Part shown: in pieces, positions 34,230-47,029 of the stretch
How positions within the stretch are numbered: the stretch's first letter is position 1
How the letters are laid out: every line of letters begins with the position of its first letter
Assembly (NCBI GenBank): GCA_940337035.1
Contig: OW679195.1
Location: 175,928,015 to 175,992,014 of the forward strand
Source of the DNA: Agriotes lineatus
Lineage: Eukaryota; Arthropoda; Insecta; Coleoptera; Elateridae
Direction: 5' to 3'
Length of the DNA: 64,000 nucleotides
The notes under the pieces: model-generated
What the model saw: the letters and a program-made list of their open reading frames with translations, nothing else
What the model was told of the DNA's origin: nothing
The model's database searches: none
Program-made: the position numbers and the translations under genes

Positions 34230-35031
34230 TAAAATAGTCCAAGCAATGGGGAGAAAATAAGGGGTCTACCACGCAAAAGGTCGTAACCAAATGAAATTTG
34301 GTAGGATCGTAAAATTTACTGTCCTAGTTATAACCCTGAGTTTTCGACCTTGTGCGAAGACCGCTCGCGCCGCCATATTGAAGAGATGGCGGTCAAAATC
34401 GGTTTTTTGCAAATATCTTCGTTTCTATCGGTCCTACGAAAAAAATTAAATAATAAAATAAATTGAAGAGCATAAAATTGTACATAAAATATGTTCGATT
34501 CATTTTTCTGTTATACCAATAATTTTCAAGATACAGCGAGCCAAACGCAAGAAAATAATGGTAATGTAGCGGTGGAGCGTTTTTTCTGCATCTGTCTGCT
34601 TAAATGTGAGAAAAGTGATACGGGCAATTTCCACATAAATATATATTATTATCAAATTCATTTGCACAGTTTTCTGCATTATATTTTGTACGGACACAAC
34701 TGCTCCACCGCTACATTACCATTACTCGCTTCCGTTTGGCGCGCTGTACTATTGATCTGACGAAAAAAAATTATAGAACATATTTTATGTACAATTTTAT
34801 GCTCTTCAATTCATAACTTTACTTTTTTTTCGCATGACCAATATGAACGGAGATATTTACAAAAAAAACTGATTTTGGTCACTATCTATCCAAGATGCCG
34901 GCGTGAGCGGTCTTCGCCCAAGGTCGAAAACTCAGAGTTATGATCAGGACAGTAAATGTTACGATCCCACCAAATTTCATTTGGTTACGACCTTTTGCGT
35001 GGTAAAACTACCCATTGCCTAGACTAAAAAT
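34230..35031. mobile_element. long foldback element (~800 bp)
   Basis: Two arms of about 340 bp (34230-34580, 34692-35031) flank a spacer of about 110 bp. Shared blocks include GCAATGGG, ACCACGCAAAAGGTCGTAAC, CATAAAATTGTACATAAAAT and GGTAATGTAGCGGTGGAGC. The arms differ by scattered substitutions and small indels. No recognisable transposase. The outer boundary is uncertain because similarity fades gradually. The open frames at 34491-34760 and its antisense arise from the arms and are not taken as genes. Confidence 0.8.
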
Positions 35032-35034
35032 GTT

Positions 35035-35650
35035 GGCGTTGACCGCAAATGCAACTACCGTATCTGAGACGACTTCCTGACTAGTAAATCAGTTTTCTCA
35101 TTAGGTCTAAAAACCGATTCCCTAGATAGATGTCACGCAATCAGCTTTCGATATTCGATAAAGACAATTATGCTTTATTCCATACCTCTTCGTTTTGCAC
35201 GTCTTTTTTGCAGAATTCCACAAATTTGAAATTAATACGGTAGTTAACGAATAACACTCAGGCTAAAATATGCAGTACTTTTCATGCGTTGCAGGGGGGT
35301 ATTAAGTTAAAATGTGAAATTTTATAAATCAGGCTAAGTTTGGAATTTATTTACAGCAACATAGATTTATGGGAAACATAATTCATTTATAAAAAATAGT
35401 TTAGTTAACTAGGTTATGATAAATAGAACTTAGGTTTTCTATATCTGTTCTATCATTTATAACAGTAGGGCTTCTCTGTAATTTCCAAGCACAACCGTTT
35501 CTTTAAGTTATTCTCTTTATATAAGATTCTCGGTGAATTGAAATTACATTTCTGGAAATGTACAGTGACGTGATCTGTTAAAGCTGTTTTTTTTGTTAGT
35601 GGGGGATAAATTATTGATTTTGATTGAATATTTATGTTGATTAATTGTGT
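35035..35650. other. unassigned AT-rich sequence
   Basis: Nothing supported. Confidence 0.4.
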
Positions 35651-35651
35651 T

Positions 35652-35888
35652 TTTTACTTCCCTCGTCTGAAAGACGAAGGAAGTATTGTAATCATCACCT
35701 TCCTAGCTTTATTCCGATCTTCACGTTTCAAGATCCCTAGCTGACGAAAAAGAGGTTTTGTTAATTCTGTCTGTCTGTCTGTCTGTTGGCAGTATAGCTC
35801 AAAAACTATTTGTCGGAGGAAGACGATATTTTGCATACATATTATATATCTACCTCACATGAAACCCGTACAATTTCATATAAATATA
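35652..35888 (+). repeat. repeat R, left part (interrupted copy)
   Basis: Begins with the ACTTCCCTCGTC...GACGAAGGAAGT hairpin, then CTTCACGTTTC and a TCTG tract, then CTCAAAAACTATTTGTCGGAG, in the order seen at 17.0 kb. It continues at 37241 after the foldback insertion. Confidence 0.75.
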
Positions 35889-37240
35889 CAGTGTGTCCCC
35901 GGATTGAGTTCACTATAGGTATAATTGACAAAAAAATTTACAGTTTTATTTTAATGTTTTGGGATTCCGCCCTGCTTGGTCTGAAGAGAATTTTAAGAAT
36001 ATTTACAGTTTTTGAAAACACAAGTTGGCCTTGACAGTGAAGCAAAAACTATTTTCTTTTTAGGTAAACTACCCTTTCTGTTCATGATACGGCAAAGTTT
36101 TACCAAGAAAAGTTGTTCAGAATGATAAATTATGGCCCTATACAAAATTTCAGGAAGATCTACCTACTTAAATTAAACCGTTAAAATTGTACCCATTTAT
36201 TAAAAATTACGGTTTGATTTAAGTAGGTAGAACTTCCTGAAATTTTGTATGGGGCCATAATTTCCCATTCTGAACAATTCTTCTTAGTAAAATTTTGCCG
36301 TTTTATAAACAAAAAAGGTAGTTTACCTGAAAAGAAAATACAATAGTGTGTCCCAGGATTGATGTTCCAAGAAGTGAGATGGACTAAAAATTTTTGAATT
36401 TTATTTTAAGGTTCTGGGATTCGGTCCTGCTTGGTTTGAAAAGAATTTTAAGAATATTTTCAATTTTTGAAAAACAAGTAGGCCTTGGCAGGGAAGCGAA
36501 AACTATTTTATTTTCAAGTAAACTATGCTTTTTGTTCATGATACGGCAAAATTTTATTAAAAAAAGTTGTTTAGAATGATAAATTACGGCCCTATGCAAA
36601 ATTTCAGAAAGATCTGTTGACTTAGAAAACACCGTTATTTTTTAGATAATTGTATTTTATTTTCAGGTAAACTACTTTTTTTGTTCATGATACGGAAAAA
36701 TTGTATTTAAAAAAGTTGTTTATAATGAGAATTTGTGGCCCTATACAAAATTTCAGAAAGATCTGTTGACTTAGATGAAACCGTCATTTTTAATAAATAA
36801 CGGTTTAGTCTAAGTCGACAGATCTTTTTGAAATTTGGTACAGGGCCATAATTTTTCATTCTGAACAACTTTCCTTAAGACAATTTTTCCGTATCGTAAA
36901 CAAAAAAAGTAGTTTACCTGAAAATAAAATACAATTATCTAAAAAATAACGGTGTTTTCTAAGTCAACATATCTTTCTGAAATTTTGCATAGGGCCGTAA
37001 TTTATCATTATAAACAACTTTTATTAATAAAATTTTGCTGTATCATGAACAAAAAGGGTAGTTTACCTAAATAGAAAATAGTTTTTCCACATTTTTCATG
37101 GCCCACTTAATTTCTAAAAATTAAAACTCTGCTTAAAATTGTTTTCAGACCAAGCAGGGCGGGATCCCAAAACATTAAAATAAAATTGTAAAATTTTTTG
37201 TCGATTATACCTATAGTGAACTCAATCCGGGGACACACTG
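35889..37240. mobile_element. large nested foldback transposon inserted in repeat R
   Basis: Inverted termini CAGTGTGTCCCCGGATTGAG and complement with TA on both sides (35887-35888, 37241-37242), 1352 bp. The interior is a stack of inverted blocks: GGCCCTATACAAAATTTCAG, CAGATCTTTCTGAAATTT-type and TTTTGTTCATGATACGGCAA-type units recur several times in both orientations. A second TGTGTCCCAGGATTGATGTT start is at about 36346. It appears to have formed by repeated nesting or duplication of a smaller palindromic unit. No protein. A relic of the same family surrounds 47.2-47.7 kb. Confidence 0.8.
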
Positions 37241-37640
37241 TATACAGAGTGAGCACCTTAATAAAATAAACTTTTATTTATTTTTGGGTTAATTTTGAAA
37301 TTGAAGGAAGTAATAACTTTCACTTAAGTCAGGCTTTACATTTGCCGAAAATAAGACTCAACCGATACAGGATAATGTCACAAAAGAGTAAAAACGTTTC
37401 AACAATATAAGACCGTTCTATTCAAGAGAGGCGTGGGCCGCACTTACTTCTATAAGGCTTGATGGCGCAGTTGGACTTATCGATGCAGTTACGATCGCTG
37501 TGGAGATGCGGTTACGATCGCTATGCAGGTGCGGCGGGTTCAGACGCCAGCGCATTACATTTTTTGTTAATTTGCAAACTGATCTAATTTGGGCGAGGGA
37601 AGTTCTGGGTAAAGCCTTTTACAGATTTTTTTAGTAATCG
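37241..37640 (+). repeat. repeat R, right part with tRNA-like boxes
   Basis: Continues repeat R (GTGAGCACCTTAATAAAATA, cf. GTGCGCACCTTAAAATAAT at 17.27 kb). It contains box-A-like TGGCGCAGTTGG (37463-37474) and box-B-like GGTTCAGACGCC (37537-37548), with a 23-bp tandem duplication (TTACGATCGCT) between them. It ends with GCGAGGGAAGTTCTGGGTAAAGCC, the end block shared with 14.3 and 17.9 kb. The boxes suggest a tRNA-derived segment in the repeat. Confidence 0.65.
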
Positions 37641-39060
37641 TTTAGTCTGTCCTATGTATATGGAATTACAATTGTTGCAGTTAATTTGATAAACAAGATT
37701 AGATTGCATATTAATTTCTGTTTTATCTTTTAAATTGGTTACAAACATGTGCCTAAAGTGTTATAGTTATTGAAAGCAGTGTTACTACTATATTTAAGTT
37801 CATTTTTAATTTTTTCGAAAGTTAAGGAATACATATAATTTATGGAGATGTATTTATTTTGAGTTGGAGTGTCAGTTATATTGAATTAATTGCCAAAACA
37901 ATTTGGTTATAGTATTATTGACTTGTTAATTTTTCTGTTTTTCATACAATTGATAAGGCATTTAGTTTGTTAGCTCTGTCTACTAAACTGTTTATAACAC
38001 GTTTTTTATATTTGATAGTTGTATTTGATAGTTGTATTTGATTTGAAATGTAAGTATCTGTTAGTTTTAATGTTTTTACGAAACTAATTTGTTAGAATAT
38101 TTCAATTTGTTTGTGGGAATAATGTTAAATCTAAAAACTTTATTGAGGCTGTATTATTTTCGTTTTCAAGTGTAAATTTGAGTCTGGGGTGTACCTTATT
38201 AACGAGATGCAAAAAAAATTGCTTGTTTAAGGGGTCAGTTGCCATTATCATGTCATCCACATACCTTAAATAAAGAGAATAATCAGTGTTTTGTTTAAAA
38301 AAATTTGTTTTTATATTTTCTAATACAATATAAGCGACTCTAGATGCTATGAGTGAACCCATTACGTAACCAAACGTTTGAGGGTATATATTTTTATTGT
38401 ATGTAAAATATGTAGTGTTCAAAACAAATTAAACCAACTGAATAAATTCATTTAAGGGAATATTAGTGTGTTTTTAATTCTGTTCAAGTTATTTCTAGTG
38501 GTATTTAAAGCAAAATCAGTAGGAATGTTGGTAACTATATAATGAAACAATGTCAAGTGAAAAAAGTATGTGGTTGTTATTAAGTTTTGTATTATCAATA
38601 TGTTCTTTGAGTTTCCAAGAGTCTTGAATGCTGAATTTGTTAAGTCATGTAACATTGGTTAATATTTTTGACAGATATTTAGATAGGTTGTAAGTTGGGC
38701 TCATATAGATTGCGGCACGCAACTAGGACCATAGCAAAAGTAAGGGGCACTTTACATGTGGCCGTAATTGTATTTAAAAAATTTAAAAATCTAATGTATA
38801 CATTGTATTTATAATGATCCTAACGACCTACTGCTATCGTACATTGATGGTTCATTTGTTAAACCTCACGACAGCCACATGCATATTCTCCATGTTTTTG
38901 CAATGGTCCTAGTAGCCTACCGCAGTCTGTATATGAAGCAACTATAGGTCTTAAGGGAATATTACCTTTATGTAGTTTGGGTAGCCCATAGACCGTTATG
39001 CGAAAATAGATTTTTGTAAGTAAAGTTGTTAATATTTGATTTCAAGTAAGTTTTGACTAA
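37622..39060 (-). pseudogene. Penelope-like element: reverse transcriptase and GIY-YIG start, degraded
   Basis: Reading the - strand: GYPNYIKV..PLRPIVASY (about 38990-38935) is interrupted by a MITE (38706-38929), then SPTYNLSKYL and SLDIVSLY (38690-38560). NEFIQLV, TYFTYNKNIYPQTFGYVMGS and LYLRYVDDMIMATDP follow (to 38225). YVDD is the catalytic box and the TFG-MGS block is characteristic of Penelope-like elements. Farther on, NLVYQINCNNCNSIYIGQTKRL (about 37710-37645) matches the start of the GIY-YIG endonuclease domain of these elements. The rest of that domain is missing where repeat R begins. Several frameshifts, so inactive. Confidence 0.8.
38706..38929. mobile_element. MITE inside the Penelope-like element
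   Basis: Inverted ends share CTAGGACCAT and GCAAAA, with TGCGG blocks near the tips. TATA flanks both sides. Removing it with one TATA rejoins the reverse transcriptase frame as ASYMSPTYN. About 220 bp, no coding. Confidence 0.7.
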
Positions 39061-39064
39061 CTTG

Positions 39065-42000
39065 TTATTTTTATTTTGAATAGTTTCCATGGCTGCTCTT
39101 TGGGAAAACTGTTTATAGGTTTACGAATATGTATTAAAAAGAACATTTTTTTAGATGAAGAAACTGCACTGGCTATTGAAAGTGGGTCAAAAGTGTTCAC
39201 TTTCGTCATTATTATGCCAAAAGTAGAGAAAGTTTCAGCGATTATGTGTAAAAATAAAATAGTTTTGTTATTATTACTGTCACTATTATTAGTTGGTTTT
39301 CCAGAAATCCTTCTTTTTCTTCTTCTCCTTTCAATTATTACTCTTAAGAAAACAAAGAACTGATCCTTTCACCTTTTAAGGACAATTTTAAAAAATCGTG
39401 TTATTACGTTAGTATCAATTTTAAATTATAAATTTTGACAATAAAACCTGTACGCTGTATAAAACTTAAGCTTGTTTTTTTACAAATATTTTAAATATAA
39501 GGTGTCCACCAAAGATGTGTACATATTTCGGGAGGTGATTCTGACTTCACAAAGCGAAACACAAACCTTTGCTAACTGCCATTTTTATACCGAAAAGTAC
39601 GAATGCAATTTCAAAACTTCAGCTACTGATTTTCAGTAATTCGAGTTATAATTGCATCCGTTTCTCGATGAGAATTCCTTTCTAGGAAAAAAGAAAAAAT
39701 TCATGCGTGAGACTAATTAAACTGGGCAATAAAGTTCGGCACTTCAATTAATTTGTTCCAAACGCCCAAAATTAAGTTTGTGTAGGTGCATTTTGTATGT
39801 ACAATTCTCGAATAATTAAATTCAGAAGTTGTTGCGTTTGTTTGTACAATTAAAAACAAAGAAACTTCAAAACTAGGGAAAGTTATATTCTCGGGGTATC
39901 AACTTTGGGCGCTTAGTTAATTACTGACCCGTTGCTTTCATTTTTTATTTTTATTTCCGTTAAGAATTACATCCCATGCAGGTCGAGGCTGGTTTTTTCG
40001 ACAAATTTTGTATCTAAGTTGACAGCGAAGGAAATTAACCAAGAGTAAATACATAATATTCGTAAATTTGTCTTTGGTAGTATTTTTTACATTCACAACT
40101 GAATTTGTTCTGTTCTATTCAAATACATATTAGCGGATATTATATTACATCCATTTTTAGCCGCATGTGAGGATTCCTTGATATATCCCAATATAACTTT
40201 CGCTGTAGGCAGTCTCAACGAAGGAAATACAGGTATCAGAATAAAAATAACTTGTACGAAATACCCTCTTAGCCTATATGACGGCATCACTTAACAAAGC
40301 GGTTTTTGCTAAAAATTACAATTGTGTTATGTCTAAAATGGATAACGGAACGGACGCTTTCCGACGGGTCGTCCTTGTCACAAGGAAATTTCAACGTGAT
40401 GTGCTTTTACGCGTTTCTGCTTAATCCTGGCAACAATAGTTAAGATAAATAGAGAAACAAGAATTCCATTCGGAGGTAAACCGCCCACAAATCATCATGC
40501 TAGGAGACTGTACATTTAATCCCAACTTATCTTGCCAAAACAAGAGATTTCCCCTAAATGGGAGCTAATTTTTACTAAACGGCAATTGCGTTCATTCCCA
40601 TTCAGTTTTAGCAGGCTCCCTTGTGGCAGATGAATCGGTCGTTTTGCAAAAACTAATCAGGTCAGTTCTGTGTATCATTTCCGCACCGACTTTTACGATA
40701 CGACTTCGTGCTTTACAAGAGACGTAAATTTTGATGTCTCTGTATTGTACTTGATGTATGCGCGGAGCGATATTTAAATAGCTCGGGAATGTAAAGAGAG
40801 CTGATTGAAATGGTGGGTAAGCAAATAATAAAAGTTAGGGTCGTAGTGAGCATTGAAACTGTGCATAGATAAAGTGTGCCGATCGAGTCGACCTATTCCG
40901 CCCTAAATTGTGTAATGTCGCATACGTTCAATTAATCACACGCTCTGCTAGTTTGGAAACATAAAACCGTTTTTAAAACATAGTTCTATACCGTGACCCC
41001 TTGATATTAGGGCAACACACATTGCTCGGCATGTGCACTTTTACCACAACACGTAGCTTTAAGGTGATATTTCCTACTACTTTTGGCAGGTAAACAGTAA
41101 GAAACATATGCCATTAATCGCTGATAGATGTTTGTACATCGTCATTGGAAGCAATATAGGTTTGTTAACAATATATGTCTATAAATACAAAGTACAAAAT
41201 AATACTATTATGTATACTAGTAAATCTGAAAGCCCTAGGAACAAACTATCATGACAATTCCATATTTTTTCATACGTTGCACTTGTTTTGTATTTAGTGT
41301 TCTTTATGTTTTAATAGAAAATTTTGATATAAGTATGTCAAAATATTCCTGATATGAAGAATTTGGTATTACAATCAAAATTACTCTTTGAAGTATGATT
41401 AAGGTATAAATACATATTTAATAGTAAAATAAACTAGTGGAATATAGTAGTTATAATACGGATATTAGAAACTCAACGTGAACAGGTCATATTCAAGTTA
41501 CATCAATTGCTGTGTTTATATACGAGTACTATATGTATTTTTAAATTTTACTGAAACTACCAATTGATTATGTGTCAGTAGTAGTTTTACCCAATATACA
41601 TCGTTTTCCGTGTAGTTTGTAAGAGTTTTATATTTTTACATAATTTTGACAAGTTAGTTCCACAATTTTTCAATATTGTCTTCATATAATTCTTCTTGAT
41701 CTTTGATAATTGTATATTAAGTAGGATAATTTCAATTCTTTAGATTAAACCTTGTTTAATAGTACATTATGCAACCAGTTTAGCCAAGTGATGTTTTTCT
41801 GAACAAGTATGGCTGGTTTGAGTACGAGGGTCAGCGAATACTTAAACAGCCATACGAGTTCAGTAAAGCATTTCATATAGAAATGCAAAATATAAAATGT
41901 TTATATACAAGTGATAGTAAATAAAGACCTTGTGATTTTGGGCGCTGACTTTTGGTAGTTCCGCTTGGAGTGGCCCTTTCTTTCCGTGTTATGCTGGTAT

Positions 42001-42985
42001 ACCGTCAAGATTGCTGCAATTCGTCGCTTGCCAGAAGCTTGGATGTGTTAACCTTATCGCCTCATTTTTGAGTTGAAGATGGTGTTAGCCCAGCAGCAAC
42101 GGTCTTTTGCATCATCATTGCGGAAAGATTGGCTGGAGTTCAGAATTTCTTGTTCCACTTTGGAGTGAGTTTTTGCATCTTCTATTTTCGGGTCAAAACG
42201 ATATGGTTAGATTTCCCGATTGGATGTCTCCTGTGTGATCGTCTGAGCGTTGTTTATGTACTCACGAGTCCGTTATGTTACTTCACCAGTAAGCTTCCTT
42301 CGTGGAAGCAGCAAAGGAAGATTTAACCTTTGCAATTTAACATTACTTAATTGTGTTTGTGACTTTTTGAGTGCAATGATGAACTCAGCTACTTCAAACT
42401 TCTACGTTGAAACATTTTTGGGACTATATGTATTGCTAGCGGATTCGACGAAACGTTGTCCTTTATTTTTTCAAGTTTTGTCCTTTTTATGCACCATGTT
42501 TGTAGTTTTACATTTGATCGTTCATTGTCTGTATAAACCTGTGATCCATCTATAAGACGTATCTGCGATATTTAAGCTAATACATTTATTTTAGCTTTGT
42601 TGCTTATTGGGTGCACCCAGAGTACTGTAGGAATTATACGTACGTACCCCTCTACTGGCTATTATTTTACACAATGTTATTAACTTGCTATTTTTATACA
42701 ACATTGCAGTTGAACATTATACACCGTTGCCATTCATCACTTATCTTTTATTACTGTGAAGCCCTTATCTCGAATTGACTGCCGTTTTTTACTTTATTAG
42801 TTCTTGTTTCTATCTGAGCACAACTGTTGTATAAAGACTCGTTGGCGCCCTCGGCACTTTTTTGTATTTTAGTAATTTTGTAAAGGACTACACACCGTCT
42901 CCACTGTTTACCTGGCTGGTACTTAAATATGTCCATGTACTTTCATAATTTAGAAGTAAAGTATACGAGTCGAAAATTTGATGTA
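39065..42985. other. unassigned sequence, about 3.9 kb
   Basis: No exon or repeat recognised. 40330-40960 is GC-richer and repeat-free, like the block at 32.6 kb. At 39500 a lone GGTGTCCACC-type transposon end is suggested but has no partner. Two overlapping frames at 42129-42555 look hydrophobic but match nothing I know. Confidence 0.35.
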
Positions 42986-42989
42986 AATC

Positions 42990-43078
42990 AAGTGTAAAGT
43001 ACCACTTTCACGTATTGTAAGGAAATGAGTGCATTCCTAAATACGAAGTCCTTTAGACTTTAGGAAAATGGTACTTTT
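42990..43078. repeat. weak palindrome
   Basis: AAGTACCACTTTC...CGTATT is inverted as AATACG...GGAAAATGGTACTT around AGGAAATG/CATTCCT. Arms have several mismatches. Possibly an old hairpin element. Confidence 0.4.
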
Positions 43079-43079
43079 C

Positions 43080-45210
43080 TGGATTTTCTGCATAACAGCT
43101 TATAGTTTAGTTTTTAAATGCACAATATTTCACATGATTTTTTAATACTTTTATAACAAATTTTTTAGGCATTTCTCTACAGTACGTGAAAAAATGACAA
43201 AAGTGTTTTTCTGTGCTCGACGCGTACACTACAAGGAGGAACTACACTTTTATCATCTCGTTGTACAATATACGATTTATAATCTACTGTTTAATTTATA
43301 AATAATAAATGTCTAGATTTATAAAATAAGAAACTACACACGAATAATTTATAATTTAATGATTCAATTACTTTCATGAAAAATTTGGGTGTAATTCGTC
43401 AAAAAATGCTACACAGGATACTTTTAAATGAGTATCTTCAGCTTCGAAGTTATGTTTTTATTCTAGTCACAAACTTATTAAATAAAAAAATAATTCCAAT
43501 TTTTAATATCTATTATGTGATTATATAGGTTTTGTAATAATTATTCGTCTCCTTTTTCTTCTTGAAAAGAAATACAAGATAAAGATTTGGAAAAGCTAAG
43601 TTTTATTAATTTTTACATTTACCATATAAAGTTTGGCTATCTAGTTATTAACACATTACATTACAATTACATTAAATTTTTCAAGTGTTCAGTTGACGAA
43701 TTAAATATGTATATATTTAAATACATTTTTTGTTCGAAATATAACTATGCAGTCCTTCTGACGTTTGAATCTATTTATAGAAGATGTTTTTATTAATTGA
43801 TTGACTTGTGCAATTTTGTATAAGATCAGTTATAAATTATTTCAAAATATATCTTTTTCATTGTTCAGAAATATGTTTTATTAAGTAGAACATTTCTTTT
43901 GGAGGTTAGCTTCTTTGAAATACCTAAGTGTAGATTAATTTATTATATTGCTCTTCACATTTTCAAAACATTCCATTAGTTTGACTGTTATTAAACATTC
44001 CATGAGGAAATTATTTCCTACAAGCAAATAGTCCCTAGCTCTTTCGAAAGTTACAATTATAGAACATGTGATTACAGAGTCGTGCTTAAATCAAAAGTTG
44101 TAAAAAGGGTTTCTTAATTACCTAACTTCAATCGACTGAAGCTGCAAGTCCTTCGATTAATCAAACAACTTTTTCTTACCTGCTGCTCCCTATAGATAAA
44201 GACAAAACAGTTCGATGCAGACGAAAATTTGTATCTATCGACTTGATTCTTAAATTTCACTAAGCATTTATTGATTTCATTTAATAAACTTTCAATTTTA
44301 TTTCGTAACTTTAAATACAGTAATTATTATTGTTTGTGTAATAGGCAAACTAAGTAATAGTTTTAGCATTAACTATAGAATGTAGAAGCAACATTAACTC
44401 TAAATTCCATGTTTCAAATTAATTAACGAAGTAATTACGTTAAAATTTTGTTGAGTACGCAACAAATGTCAAACAAGACTGGTGGCAAACAGTTGGCATG
44501 TACTGGGGTATATCAACACAACGACTTCTATTTTGAAAACGTAGTTGAAAGTGTCAGATTTTAAAACAGACTTTGCCAAATCAGTTTAATATTACTTAAA
44601 TGTACAATTTAAAATGATTATCTCCATGAAAAAGCAAAACGTGTCTTATTTTAAATACATTCCTTACGTTGTAATGGCGTTTCAAATATTTTTTTCTTTA
44701 AATATATTTCTTAAAACTAATTTCAATTTGCTGCACATTACTTTGATGGAAGGAAAGTTCCTGCGCTTATTGATTGTGTCAACGCTTTTAAAACGACCTG
44801 TTGTAGATTGCAGTTCTTAGTTCTTAAGCGCTGTTGTTCTTAGTGAAACTTGTTGCCAATTGTATTTTTTACCCCGACTTCTTATTACTCTAAAAATTAT
44901 ATTACTTTGTAACTTGCCGGATCTTTAAAATAGATAAATGTATGTAACAAGTTCATTTATGGTAATAAATATTTTTCTGCTATGTAAGAGGGTGGTCCGT
45001 CAGTAGGCCTGAACTGATACATAGTTTTAGTTTTTTGAAGTGTTACTATCTGAAAAATTCTGGTACCAATCTTGTGTTTTTCCGTAAAGATTAAAAAACA
45101 TAGAGTGATTGAAAATATATATCCTCGAGTGACCTATGATTCTTGTGAAATAAAAAAATCTGGTGCGATACACGCACAGTGATCTTATAATAAGTCAAAA
45201 ATTTGTTTTT
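43080..45210. other. unassigned AT-rich sequence
   Basis: No gene, RNA or repeat recognised over about 2.1 kb. Confidence 0.4.
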
Positions 45211-45214
45211 TAAT

Positions 45215-45895
<681 letters not shown>

Positions 45896-45899
45896 TCAA

Positions 45900-47025
45900 A
45901 CCTCAGCTTCATTCAGAACCTTTGAACGTCAAACCAACTTCAAAATTCTTTCAATAGTATTGTCAAACTTCTGTCAAGAATGCAGTTTGATGTTCTAATA
46001 GAAGGTAAATGAGGACACAAGTTCAAAGATTTTCTATTATATTACCCACTAAATAATTAAAAACGGCTATATAACCAGTAAAATAACTCAACCAGGTATG
46101 AACTACTGCTTGGCTAAACATTGACAAACCGGATAGAATGAATTATTACTAAAATTTTGGAAATCACAGAAGCTTGAAACGACATTGTTGCCATATTTGC
46201 TTTAAGGATAAAACCCTTGGTTTCAATATATGTTTAAAAAGAACATATTCACTCTTAATGTGTTTTAATGAATGCTTTAATGTTTAAAAAACGTTTTCAT
46301 TAGGATATTACTACATTTTTCATAATTTGTTATACTAATGTTCGAATATCTAGTACCGAAGATCGTAAAGTAGACCCGCTTGCCAACGAAAAATTATTAG
46401 AAGTTTTCACTCAGCAAGCTGCATGTTACCGGGCGTTTTATTCCCATTTCTAGGAGACCCTGTGTATGGCATCAACGCACAGCTTCCCAGTAGGTAGTCG
46501 GTATAGAAAAACTTTTACACAATATTTTGGGTTTGAAATAAGTCTGCCGGATGGATCCGAAGAATTTTGACGCTAGATCAGAAGTGTATCCTGCTGTTAA
46601 TTTCTCAACCCCAATCGAATCATATTATGCCATCAAGTAAATGTAAATAAAACTTTGGTTTCGAAAAGGCAGTACTTTTAAGATGTATTATTACAAACAT
46701 AGTATTCAAAACCTGGTTGTCATCATATATATAATATTTTCCATTGTTCATAGAAGTAAATTGTTAAACATGGGCTTCTTCGGCTGTTCCTCTTAGAAAA
46801 TTGCATGAAGCAAAATTTCTGTGAATTCTAAAAGTTTGAAAAAACCTTTAGCTTTAAGTAACAAATACAATTTTGTAATATGGTAGATTTCAAAATAATA
46901 ATTAATGATTTTTTATTTAATGAATAGAAATTGACAGTATGCAATGCTGTTATCTGTCTGATTTATTTGATTTTAATAGACCTTCAGCATAATTTGGTTG
47001 TGTCCATACATTTGCTATACATATA
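45900..47025. other. unassigned AT-rich sequence
   Basis: Nothing recognised. Confidence 0.4.
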
Positions 47026-47029
47026 AGGT

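Noticed and set aside
39500..39545. Transposon end GGTGTCCACC-type at 39.5 kb
   Set aside because: No inverted partner or coding found nearby, so no element can be bounded.
41930..42560. Possible retrotransposon gag or host exon from two adjacent hydrophobic frames
   Set aside because: No motif could be identified on either strand; compositional impression only.
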